DNA from: Candidatus Acidulodesulfobacterium acidiphilum
GTDB lineage: Bacteria > SZUA-79 > Acidulodesulfobacterales > Acidulodesulfobacteraceae
Assembly (NCBI GenBank): GCA_008534395.1
Contig: SHMQ01000025.1
Location: forward strand, 1-31,834
Reading direction: 5' to 3'
Length of the DNA stretch: 31,834 nucleotides
This document shows positions 15,143 through 23,387 of this stretch, piece after piece; within the stretch, counting starts at the first letter, position 1, and each line of letters begins with the position of its first letter. The notes beneath the pieces are model-generated. The model was given only the letters and a program-made list of their open reading frames with translations, ran no database searches and had not been told where the DNA came from. The translations under genes were made by a program, and so were the position numbers.

Positions 15143-17131
15143 TCATCCGTTAATTAATTCTATAGAAAAATTCTTTATATCTTCATCTTTTGAAGAATTA
15201 TATTTCTTAATAATAGAATTAGATTTTTCTTTGTTTAAAACGTGAAGCGTTTTTAAAAGGGCAATTTTAACCATTTTGCTTTTTTCGGCGGGAAGCATGG
15301 AAGCAAGCTTGTCGAATATATCTTTTGCGCCTGTTTTCTGAATAAGCTCCACCACTTTATATCTGAAAATTTCGGAAAAACCTCCCGATTTAAGAGCTTC
15401 TAAGTAAACAGGCGATTTTTTTTCTCCTGCCGATAAAAGCGATTCTAAATAGTTAAACCTGGTTTCTTCGTCGTTTTCTTCAAACAGAAAAGTCGTTTCG
15501 TCTTTATGGTTTATTAAATCGAATTTCGCAAGACTTTTCGCAAGCAGTCTTTTTAAATTTAAAGGTTTATTTTTAAATAAAGCTATCGTCGAATAAAAAT
15601 CGGCGGTTTGTCCGGCATTCAGGCTAATTTTATCGGACGACAGTATCCTTAAAGAGTACTCTGCCGCTTTATCGTTTTTAGAAGAAATATTTTTGATGAA
15701 AAATTTAATATATTCTCCGTTTTTATCTTGCGCCGCAAAGTTAGAAAGCGTTTCTACATAAGCGTCTATTACGTCGGCATATTTCTCTTTAAGAAGATTT
15801 TCAAAAAACTTTTCAATATATTTTGAAGCATATTGAAAATTTCCGGCAAGTTTTACGGCATATTTCCTGACGTCTCCGTTGGCGTCGCCTATATAGCTTT
15901 TAGCTACCTCTTCGATAAGCCTGCGTTCGTATAAAGCTCCGCTGAGTTTAGCCGAATATTTTAAAAGCAGAATTTTTACTTCGACGAAAAGTTTTTTGTC
16001 TCCATAAAAAACAAGCAGATCGATTATGTCTTTATATGCGGATTCCGATAAAACATCGATAAGAATATCGGTTTTATCGTTATATTCAGATGAAGGACTT
16101 AACTTCATTAAAAATTCCGTTATAAATTTAGGTCTCGCCAATTTTTTTATTATTTCTTTAATGTATTTATACTCATTTTCGTCTAAGTTTTCATTTTTTT
16201 TGTAATATTCAAAAATAAATTGAAACAGTTTTTGGGATTTTTTATGATTCATAATCGAAAAATAGCACAAAATGGCGTCGATAGCATCTTTTTCTTCATA
16301 ATCGCTTAACAGGTATAAACTCATTTTCAAATTCATTTTAGACAGGCGGATATACATTTTCGTTTTTACGTCGGCGCTTTCGTCTGCGCCGCACTCGTCC
16401 GTTATGCATAATTTATAAAGACCTTTAAGAATATAAACTTTATCTAATTTATACTTAACGTTGTTTTTTAAAACGTCGAGCAGGAAAACTATAATTTCGT
16501 CCCCGCCTATTTTAGAAAGAGATTCTATAATTACGTTTTTAACTACCCTGTCGTCGGCTTTTAAAAACAATTCTTTTAACGCCGGAAAAGCTTTTTTAAG
16601 TTTAAGCTCTCCCACGGCAAAAACGGCTGCCGACAGAACGAAAAAATTGCTTTTGGCCTCTTTTACCGATTTAATCAATATGCCGCCTAAATCTATTTTC
16701 AATATACCGATGGATTCCAGAGCATTTGCTTTGGTAATTTCGTCGGAGCTTGACGCAAGTATTTTTAAAACTTCCTTAGGCAGGTCGGCAGGATTGAACT
16801 TTCCGTATCTTATTAATTCGGCTGTAATTCTGTCGTATTTTCCTTTGTTTTTGCCTGCAAAATAGATTAGAAAGTTGCCGTCATGCATAGCAAGCCGTTT
16901 TAACACGTCAAAGGCGTTTGACCTGAGCCTGATGCCTATATCCGAAGAAACTGCGGTGTCCATTAATTTTTTGACGAGTTCTTTTTTGTCCCGCCCTTCT
17001 ATTTCGTTTATTATAGCATCTTGCGCATATTCTGCAGTTTCAGGATTATCAGAGTCTAAAAGTTCTACTAATTTCTTTTTTTCGTCGATGCTTCCGAACT
17101 TAATTATTTTTTCGATTTCTTTCTTATTCAT
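15143..17131 (-). CDS. HEAT-repeat protein between fliA and cheR
   Basis: The 662-residue protein is almost wholly alpha-helical with repeated helix pairs of the HEAT type. Examples are the opening KKKLVELLDSDNPETAEYAQ (about residues 17-36), AVGELKLKKAFPALKELFLK (around 170) and DDRVVKNVIIESLSKIGGDE after it, and later ANGDVRKYAVKLAGNF. No signal peptide, membrane segment or catalytic motif is seen, so it is probably a cytoplasmic scaffold. Its start overlaps the end of fliA by 8 bases and cheR follows after 22 bases, so it is made with the sigma factor and the chemotaxis proteins. Its specific partner is unknown. Lys-rich composition resembles its neighbours, so there is no sign of recent transfer. 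Confidence 0.75.
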   Translation of the reverse strand: MNKKEIEKIIKFGSIDEKKKLVELLDSDNPETAEYAQDAIINEIEGRDKKELVKKLMDTAVSSDIGIRLRSNAFDVLKRLAMHDGNFLIYFAGKNKGKYDRITAELIRYGKFNPADLPKEVLKILASSSDEITKANALESIGILKIDLGGILIKSVKEAKSNFFVLSAAVFAVGELKLKKAFPALKELFLKADDRVVKNVIIESLSKIGGDEIIVFLLDVLKNNVKYKLDKVYILKGLYKLCITDECGADESADVKTKMYIRLSKMNLKMSLYLLSDYEEKDAIDAILCYFSIMNHKKSQKLFQFIFEYYKKNENLDENEYKYIKEIIKKLARPKFITEFLMKLSPSSEYNDKTDILIDVLSESAYKDIIDLLVFYGDKKLFVEVKILLLKYSAKLSGALYERRLIEEVAKSYIGDANGDVRKYAVKLAGNFQYASKYIEKFFENLLKEKYADVIDAYVETLSNFAAQDKNGEYIKFFIKNISSKNDKAAEYSLRILSSDKISLNAGQTADFYSTIALFKNKPLNLKRLLAKSLAKFDLINHKDETTFLFEENDEETRFNYLESLLSAGEKKSPVYLEALKSGGFSEIFRYKVVELIQKTGAKDIFDKLASMLPAEKSKMVKIALLKTLHVLNKEKSNSIIKKYNSSKDEDIKNFSIELING

Positions 17132-17834
17132 AGGCTTTTAATTTTGACCTCAATTTTAAAATTGATTTAGAATGAATCTGGCATATCCTAGATTCGGTTA
17201 AATTTAAAATATGACCTATCTCTTTTAAAGTAAGTTCATCATAATAATACATCATTAAAACATTCTTTTCAACATCTTCAAGCATATCGATATATTTCAT
17301 CAGTATATTTTTTTTTTCTTCTTTTAAAAGCGCGTCGATAGCCGAAGGTTCCTTGCTTTCTATGGTATCTAAAGTTTCAGATTTCGGTTTATCCATAGAT
17401 ATAAAATCTTTGTCGTTTAAAAAAGAAGCTCCTCTTATTTTATAAAACATTTCGTTAAGCTCGTCCATTCCTATGTTTAACTCTTCGGCAATCTCTTCGT
17501 CCGACGGCATTCTTCCAAACTTCTGCTCTAATTTAGCATAAACTTTTTCTATTCTTCCCGAAAGCTCTCGGACGTTTCTCGGCATATAATCGAGTTTTCG
17601 GACATTGTCCAATATAGTGCCTTTTATACGCGTCATAGCATAAAAACGAAAATTTTCGTTTTTTGACGGGTCGAACTTTATAGCCGCATCTATTAATCCG
17701 AAAATTCCATATTCTATAATATCGTCTTTATTTATGACGCCGTTAAATTTCAGCGACATAAAGTTTGCGACTTTATTTACGAGATTAAAATTTTCTTCTA
17801 TTAATTTTTTTGACTTTTCGTCTATTTTTTGCAT
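17124..17834 (-). CDS. fliA: Flagellar sigma factor FliA (sigma-28)
   Basis: The 236-residue protein is a sigma-70 family member of the FliA/WhiG type, which lacks region 1. Region 2 contains NKVANFMSLKF, DIIEYGIFGLIDAAIKFDP and NFRFYAMTRIKGTILDNVRK. Then YMPRNVREL and a region 3 helix EIAEELNIGMDELNEMF follow. Region 4 ends the protein with a helix-turn-helix, LTLKEIGHILNLTESRICQI, and HSKSILKLRSKL. FliA transcribes late flagellar and chemotaxis genes and is held by FlgM (left edge). It lies between flhG and the HEAT gene, and the flhG-fliA gap is filled by palindromic repeats. Confidence 0.95.
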   Translation of the reverse strand: MQKIDEKSKKLIEENFNLVNKVANFMSLKFNGVINKDDIIEYGIFGLIDAAIKFDPSKNENFRFYAMTRIKGTILDNVRKLDYMPRNVRELSGRIEKVYAKLEQKFGRMPSDEEIAEELNIGMDELNEMFYKIRGASFLNDKDFISMDKPKSETLDTIESKEPSAIDALLKEEKKNILMKYIDMLEDVEKNVLMMYYYDELTLKEIGHILNLTESRICQIHSKSILKLRSKLKAYE

Positions 17835-17844
17835 TGTTTTATTT

Positions 17845-17963
17845 GTGGTGGGACAGAATTAAATTCTGTCCCTACTGTTTTCCAATTTGTGGCAGGTCGG
17901 AATTGAATTCCGCCACCACTGTTTTCCAATTTGTTGCGGGTCGGAATTGAATTCCGCCCCGCT
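17845..17963. repeat. Three tandem palindromic units with a 44-base period
   Basis: The flhG-fliA gap holds three head-to-tail copies of a palindromic unit whose centres (17861, 17905, 17949) are exactly 44 bases apart. Copy 1 has perfect 11-base arms (GGGACAGAATT and its complement, 17850-17872). Copy 3 has 13-base arms with one mismatch (GCGGGTCGGAATT, 17936-17962), and copy 2 is less perfect. The spacer ACTGTTTTCCAATTTGT is conserved between copies. Compared with copy 1, copies 2 and 3 carry compensating changes in the arms, which suggests selection for hairpin folding. Confidence 0.9.
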
Positions 17964-18821
17964 TTAAGATAACGACGTCAGCAGTTTATTAAGGAAGAAC
18001 TGGATGTTGCCGTTAGATATTTTATTGTCTTTTTGAGACAATATATTATACGCCAATTTTTTAAAACATTGCGATGATTTTGAATCGGGAAAAATATTTG
18101 AAACCGGCCTCTGCATTATCACCGAACGCGAAAGATTATCGTCGCTTATAATATGCCCCAGATAATTTAAATTTACTTTAAGAAATTTATCGGAAACGAG
18201 ACTTAAGTGTTTATAAACGTCCTTTGCTTCTTTTTCGCTTTTTACGTTATTAACTATAATCGAAAAATACTTTTCGCCGTATTTAGTGCTTAAAACCTTA
18301 ATCAGAGCGTAAGCGTCGGTAATGGAAGTCGGTTCCGGAGTAACTACGACGTATATTTCGCTTGCGGCGAGGTTAAAATATAAAACGTTTGACGATATAC
18401 CCGCTCCGGTGTCAACGAGCAGAACGTCTATCGGCTGTCCCCCCGCTTCTAAACTGCAGGCAAATTCGTCGAATCTCGACATAAGATTTATCTTCTGCGG
18501 TTCCGTAAGATTAGAAAGTTCAGGTATTCCGGAGGAGGCCGGAAGAATCATAATTCCGTTCTGGTCGGTCATTATAATATCGCTTAACTGCTTATCTCCG
18601 TATATAACCTGCGATATATTGTGTTTTGGAATCATGCCCATCAAAACCGAAACGTTTCCTAAACTCAGGTCTGCATCCATTATTATAACTTTTTTCCCCA
18701 TCGAAGCAAAGCAATAAGCAAGATTGCAGACGATATTAGTTTTGCCTACTCCTCCTTTGCCGCTTGTAACGGAAATTATTTTCGTGTATGAATTGCCGTT
18801 TATGTTTACTTGTCTTTTCAT
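17964..18821 (-). CDS. flhG: Flagellar number regulator FlhG (MinD-like ATPase)
   Basis: The 285-residue protein is a MinD/ParA-type ATPase. It has Walker A GKGGVGKT (21-28), Asp49 in IIMDADLSLGNV, switch II VLLVDTGAGIS (133-143) and the C-terminal FlhG helix signature NIQFFLNKLLTSL. FlhG limits flagellar number, stimulates FlhF GTP hydrolysis and, in many species, restrains the master regulator. The N-terminus is short (MKRQVNINGNSYTKI) and no DQAxxLR activator motif is seen. It follows flhF in transcription, but unlike most neighbours it is separated on both sides by palindromic repeats. A ribosome site GAGGA precedes the ATG. Confidence 0.93.
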   Translation of the reverse strand: MKRQVNINGNSYTKIISVTSGKGGVGKTNIVCNLAYCFASMGKKVIIMDADLSLGNVSVLMGMIPKHNISQVIYGDKQLSDIIMTDQNGIMILPASSGIPELSNLTEPQKINLMSRFDEFACSLEAGGQPIDVLLVDTGAGISSNVLYFNLAASEIYVVVTPEPTSITDAYALIKVLSTKYGEKYFSIIVNNVKSEKEAKDVYKHLSLVSDKFLKVNLNYLGHIISDDNLSRSVIMQRPVSNIFPDSKSSQCFKKLAYNILSQKDNKISNGNIQFFLNKLLTSLS

Positions 18822-18848
18822 TTTTTATATTCCTCGATTCGATTTTAT

Positions 18849-18922
18849 GGCGGTAACAGAATTGAATTCCGTCCCCTGTTTCCATTTTATAGCGGTAACA
18901 GAATTGAATTCAGTCACCGCAG
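18849..18922. repeat. Two palindromic units between flhF and flhG
   Basis: Two copies of the same repeat family as at 17845-17963 fill the flhF-flhG gap. Each has the core ACAGAATTGAATTC preceded by GCGGTA, with centres at 18864 and 18906 (42 bases apart) and a spacer related to CTGTTTCCATTTTAT. Arms are less perfect than in the downstream set: copy 5 pairs GCGGT with ACCGC around two mismatches. The repeats thus bracket flhG. Confidence 0.85.
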
Positions 18923-18926
18923 TTAG

Positions 18927-20126
18927 TTAGAGCGATGCAGGCTTTGGGAAAAATAAGGGGTAAATGTTGCCTGCATTTGCTTCTTCGATATCTTCTGGGA
19001 CGTTTTCGCCGTAAGATACATAATCTACTGCGGAATCTTCAAGCATAAACAAACCTGCAAGATTGCCGATGCCTTTCGATTCGTCGGTTTTAGTTATTAT
19101 AATTCCGTTAACTCCTATTTTATTCCTGAATGATTCATACGACCTTAAAGCGTCGATATGTTTAAAATGCGCCGGAACTATAAGTTCTATATTAACCGAA
19201 CCCTTAAGTCCTTCAAAAAATTTAGATAGAGCGTTTAAACGGTAAACGTTATTATGGTTAACCGCGAATGTATCTATTATTACGACGTCAGAACGCGAAC
19301 CGGCGATAAAAGCATTTAATCCCGAAGGATCCTTTGCTGTAGTAAAATCTATTTTAAGCTTCCCCGCATAATTTTTTAAAGTTTCATATCCTCCCATTTT
19401 TAAAGAATCTATGGAGCATAAAGAAACGTGAAGATTTTTCTCGTAGATAAACTTAGAGCATAACTTTGCGGCTGCCGACGTTTTACCGGAGCCGCTGTTG
19501 CCGGCAACGGCTATTACTATTTTTCCGTTCAAAGAACGGACGAATTTTTTTCTTTCGGTTTTTTTCTCGATTATTTTCTTGAAAAATTTCTTGAAATATT
19601 CGATTTTGTCTTCTTTCTTAAAATTAGACAATGTTATCCCTTTAAAAAATATATCTATTAATTTAGAAGATACGCTTCTGTCAAAAGAAATACCGTCCAG
19701 ATAAAGCAGCAAATCGTTTTCTTTGAGTCCTCCTCCCTGCGTTCTTTCGTTTTTCAGCAAGTTTAAATCGAACTTTATTTCCTCCATGAAATTCTTTATT
19801 TCCTCAAATTTGACGTTAAGAGCATAATCGACTTTGTCTTCGACTATGCTGTCGAAATTTTCCTTTAAAAATCTGACGTCGTCGTAAATAGGCGCAAGCA
19901 TGTCTTTATTAAAACATGCTGCTTCGTCTTTAGGAGGCATTATATCTTCTTCTTTATAATCGATAGCCGCGATAACTTCCAGAAACGGTTTGCCGAAAAA
20001 ACCAAGCTCGCCGGCGGCGCCGTTAACCTGCCTTGTAGAAATAATAAGCGCATCTTCGCCGAGATCTTTTTTTATAAGGTCTATCGCATCTTTAATGTCT
20101 AAAACTTCGTATCTTTTAATCTGCAT
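18927..20126 (-). CDS. flhF: Flagellar SRP-like GTPase FlhF
   Basis: FlhF marks the site of flagellar assembly, usually the pole. The 399-residue protein has the FlhF N-terminus (MQIKRYEVLDIKDAIDLIKKD...), a central B domain of charged helices, and a C-terminal SRP-type NG domain. Visible motifs are the P-loop AGNSGSGKTSAAAKL (208-222), CSIDSLKMGGYETLKNYA (237-254), IIDTFAVN (283-290), TKTDESKGIGN (345-355) and YGENVPEDIEEA (372-383). The order matches FlhF, but the G3 element is DTFAVN rather than the usual DTAGR/M type, and the P-loop is unusual for the family. Activity may therefore be altered. It is preceded by flhA (23-base gap). Confidence 0.92.
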   Translation of the reverse strand: MQIKRYEVLDIKDAIDLIKKDLGEDALIISTRQVNGAAGELGFFGKPFLEVIAAIDYKEEDIMPPKDEAACFNKDMLAPIYDDVRFLKENFDSIVEDKVDYALNVKFEEIKNFMEEIKFDLNLLKNERTQGGGLKENDLLLYLDGISFDRSVSSKLIDIFFKGITLSNFKKEDKIEYFKKFFKKIIEKKTERKKFVRSLNGKIVIAVAGNSGSGKTSAAAKLCSKFIYEKNLHVSLCSIDSLKMGGYETLKNYAGKLKIDFTTAKDPSGLNAFIAGSRSDVVIIDTFAVNHNNVYRLNALSKFFEGLKGSVNIELIVPAHFKHIDALRSYESFRNKIGVNGIIITKTDESKGIGNLAGLFMLEDSAVDYVSYGENVPEDIEEANAGNIYPLFFPKPASL

Positions 20127-20149
20127 AACATTTAATAAGTTATAATGTT

Positions 20150-22252
20150 TTAAGATATTTCAATGGTACCGACCGGTTTAATTTTTATATTCGGCGAAAT
20201 CTCTCCTGTAGAAACTACGGTTATGCCGGGTATTATTTCGTTTAAAATATTTTTTAAGAAAAGCCTTATGCGCGGCTGGGTCATAATAACGGGAGACTGA
20301 CCCGAATCTAAAGCTTTTTTTATTCCTTCTTTTACAGCAGAAACCATTTTGCCGTAATAAGAAGGGTCGATACCAGAATATCCGGATCCCTGCTCTTTAG
20401 TTTTATTATATTCGTTTAAAATTGCCGTTTCTAAATTTTTTCCAAGCATAAGAGGATGAACCGCATTGTCCTGTCCAAGCAATGTTTTTGTTATGGTCCT
20501 TTTCAAAGCACTCCTGACGTATTCCGTAAGCAAGGTCGGGTCTTTGGTATTGGGCGCATAATTATGCAGGGCTTCCACTATGGTAAGCATATCTTTAATA
20601 GGAATTCCCTCCTGAAGAAGATTTTCCAAAACGTTTTGAACGGAACTAAGCGAAAGTACGCTGGGGATAAGTTCGTCCACTATTTTTGGATATTTAGAAG
20701 TAAGTATATCTAGAAGTTTTTGAACATCCTGACGGGTAAGCAGTTCGGCCGCATTGTTTTTAATAATCTCTACTATGTGCGTCGCTATGACGGCCGGTAT
20801 TTCTACGACGGTCCACCCCGCCATTATCGCCTTCTGTTTTAATCCTTCGTCTATCCAGAGCGCAGGCAGATTAAACGCCGGCTCTTTCGTAACCACGCCT
20901 GGTATATTTTCGGAAACGGTGCCGGGGTTCATGGCAAGAAGTTTGTTGGGCATAGTTTCGTATCTTGCCGTTTCTATACCTTTAATTAAAAAAATGTACT
21001 CGTTTGGTTTTAAATTTAAATTATCTTTAATGTGAATAGGAGGAACTATAATACCCATATCGGACGCAAGCTGTTTCCTAATACCCTTTATTCTTTCCAA
21101 AAGTTCGCCGCTTCTGGATGCATCTACGTAGGGTATGAGGTTGTATCCAACTTCAAGCTCAAGAATATCTATTTGCATGGCATTTTCTATTATCTGCGAT
21201 TCAGGAATCTCTTTCTTTTCTTCGGCTGTTTTTTTCGCAGTTTCCGTTTTTTTCTTTGCCGATTCCCTTACGATTATATAACCCGTTAAGGCCGCTATCG
21301 CCGCAAACAAAATAAAAGGCCAGTGAGGAAGACCTGGGATAATTCCGAAAAAAAACAGTATGCCGGCGGCGGTGTAAAGGACTCTCGGATTAGATATAAA
21401 CTGGCTTGAGAAATCTTTAGATAGGTCGCTTTCGCGGCTTGCCCTCGTCATTATAATACCTGCCGAAGTAGAAACTATAAGAGCCGGAATCTGCGCCACC
21501 AACCCTTCTCCTACCGTAAGAAGCGTATAATCCGAAACTGCCTTTAAAATAGACATATGATGCTGAAATATTCCTATAAGGAGACCGCCTATGATATTAA
21601 CTATGATTATGATAATGGCGGCTATAACGTCTCCTCTGACGAATTTGCTTGCGCCGTCCATAGAACCGTAAAAGTCCACTTCCTTACTCAAATCCAATCT
21701 TTTCTTTCTTGCTTCCGCATCGGTTATAAAACCTGAATTAAGTTCCGCGTCTATGGACATCTGTTTACCCGGCAATGCGTCTAACGTAAATCTTGCCGAT
21801 ACTTCGGCGACCCTGGTCGCGCCTTTTGTAATAACGAGGAAATTTATTACTATAAAAATTATGAATATTACTATTCCCACAGCAAAGTTTCCGCCTACGA
21901 CGAACTGCCCGAAAGACTGTATGACGACGCCGGCGGCATCAGGACCTTTGTAGCCGTAAAGCAGTATAAGCCTCGTAGCGGCTATTTCCAAAGAAAGACG
22001 GAAAAGCGTAGCCACCAAAAGAATAGTCGGAAAAACAGAAAATTCCAAAGGTCTTAAGACGTAAATAGAAATAAGAAGAATTATTATGCCGAAAGATATC
22101 GAAAAAGTCAGAAATATATCGAGCATCCACGTAGTTATAGGTATAACCATAAGCCCTATAACCATCATGAAAAGGAGCGCCAGCATTACATCGGTATTCC
22201 TAAAAAATATATTGCGGGGCATAACCGCCGCGTTTTCCGCTCTTTCAGCCAT
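20150..22252 (-). CDS. flhA: Export gate protein FlhA
   Basis: FlhA is the large nonameric ring of the flagellar type III export gate. The 700-residue protein has eight or so membrane helices in its first half. The FHIPEP-family signature is clear: TLFRLSLEIAATRLIL near 82-97, GQFVVGGNFAVGIVIF, NFLVITKGATRVAEVSARFT and LPGKQMSIDAELNSG. The cytoplasmic half carries PNEYIFLIKGIETARYE, VDASRSGELLERI and ends KIKPVGTIEIS. Length and motifs are ordinary, and no residues appear missing. It follows flhB by three bases. Confidence 0.97.
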   Translation of the reverse strand: MAERAENAAVMPRNIFFRNTDVMLALLFMMVIGLMVIPITTWMLDIFLTFSISFGIIILLISIYVLRPLEFSVFPTILLVATLFRLSLEIAATRLILLYGYKGPDAAGVVIQSFGQFVVGGNFAVGIVIFIIFIVINFLVITKGATRVAEVSARFTLDALPGKQMSIDAELNSGFITDAEARKKRLDLSKEVDFYGSMDGASKFVRGDVIAAIIIIIVNIIGGLLIGIFQHHMSILKAVSDYTLLTVGEGLVAQIPALIVSTSAGIIMTRASRESDLSKDFSSQFISNPRVLYTAAGILFFFGIIPGLPHWPFILFAAIAALTGYIIVRESAKKKTETAKKTAEEKKEIPESQIIENAMQIDILELEVGYNLIPYVDASRSGELLERIKGIRKQLASDMGIIVPPIHIKDNLNLKPNEYIFLIKGIETARYETMPNKLLAMNPGTVSENIPGVVTKEPAFNLPALWIDEGLKQKAIMAGWTVVEIPAVIATHIVEIIKNNAAELLTRQDVQKLLDILTSKYPKIVDELIPSVLSLSSVQNVLENLLQEGIPIKDMLTIVEALHNYAPNTKDPTLLTEYVRSALKRTITKTLLGQDNAVHPLMLGKNLETAILNEYNKTKEQGSGYSGIDPSYYGKMVSAVKEGIKKALDSGQSPVIMTQPRIRLFLKNILNEIIPGITVVSTGEISPNIKIKPVGTIEIS

Positions 22253-22255
22253 TTT

Positions 22256-23338
22256 TTAAATAAAGCTCCATATCTGTTTAAATTTTTGATTTGTAGTATA
22301 TAAATGGGCAAGTATTTCGGCCACTGCTTTATAAAGCGATGCCGGAATCGCCTGTCCGGGTTCGCACGTTTCGTAAAGCGCACGCGCCACCATTTTATTT
22401 TCAACCGTCGGAATGCCGTTATCCTTCGCTATTTTTTTAATAAGCAAAGCCAGGTTGTCTGCGCCTTTCGCAATAACTACCGGAGCATTGTGTTTTTTAT
22501 TGTCGTATTTTAAAGCTACCGCAAAATGGGTCGGGTTGGTAATGACTACATGAGCATTCTTAACCTCTTTTAAAATTTTTCTTCTTGCGATTTCCCTCTG
22601 CATTTTTCTTATTTTTCCTTTAACCTGCTGGTCGCCTTCGAACTGTTTGGCTTCGTCTTTTACTTCCTGCTTAGTCATCATAAGACCTTTATTATACTTG
22701 TATTTCTGAAAAAAATAGTCGGCTATCGCAAGAACTATCAGTGCCATAATTATGTTAAAAAAAAGTTTATAAATAATTTTAAAAGTAAAAAAAGCGTCGT
22801 ATGAAGGGGTCATATACTGCAATACCAATATCTTTTTTAAATGAGGATAGATAGTAAAATATGCTATAGCCGTTAATACGAAAAATTTAAAAATAGATTT
22901 TACAAGTTCGTTTAAGGACTGAAGCGAAAAAAATCTTTTAACGCCTGAAACGGGGTCTATTTTTGTAATATCGGGAATCAGAGGTTGAAAGGTCAGCAAA
23001 AAACCGACTTGCACGAGATTTGAAAGCACCGAAGCTGCAAAAACCAATAAGATTAGCGGAAGAATAGCATAAACTACGGTATAAAGTAAGCCGTCTATAA
23101 TTTTAATACATTCCGTATAGCCTAAATTTAAATTGGAAAAATTAGATAAAAAATATACTAAACGGTCGTCGATGATATTGCCTATATGCGAAATATTAAA
23201 ATAAAGATATATTATTACGGCGACAAAAACGAAAGCGGTCGTCACCTCTCTAGATTTCATTACCTGCCCTTTTTCCCTTGCGTCTTGAATACGTTTGGGA
23301 GTAGGCTGTTCCGACTTGTCGAACTGATCTTCCGCCAT
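22256..23338 (-). CDS. flhB: Export specificity switch protein FlhB
   Basis: FlhB is the export gate subunit that switches substrate class after hook completion. The 360-residue protein starts with the typical SEQPTPKRIQDAREKGQVMKS, has four membrane helices (about 32-50, 86-110, 148-166, 190-210) and a cytoplasmic tail. The autocleavage motif NPTH is intact at 268-271 in VVITNPTHFAVALKY. The tail continues NAPVVIAKGADNLALLI and ends with IPASLYKAVAEILAHLY. A separate tail-only paralogue lies at 6241-6519. It follows fliR after 49 bases. Confidence 0.97.
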   Translation of the reverse strand: MAEDQFDKSEQPTPKRIQDAREKGQVMKSREVTTAFVFVAVIIYLYFNISHIGNIIDDRLVYFLSNFSNLNLGYTECIKIIDGLLYTVVYAILPLILLVFAASVLSNLVQVGFLLTFQPLIPDITKIDPVSGVKRFFSLQSLNELVKSIFKFFVLTAIAYFTIYPHLKKILVLQYMTPSYDAFFTFKIIYKLFFNIIMALIVLAIADYFFQKYKYNKGLMMTKQEVKDEAKQFEGDQQVKGKIRKMQREIARRKILKEVKNAHVVITNPTHFAVALKYDNKKHNAPVVIAKGADNLALLIKKIAKDNGIPTVENKMVARALYETCEPGQAIPASLYKAVAEILAHLYTTNQKFKQIWSFI

Positions 23339-23387
23339 ATTTAATTTATTACATTAATTATTATTTACTATGTATTTTATTTAACTG

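Noticed and set aside
17845-17963. CRISPR array
   Set aside because: The repeats are palindromic, tandem with conserved spacers and only three copies; there are no unique spacers and no cas genes.
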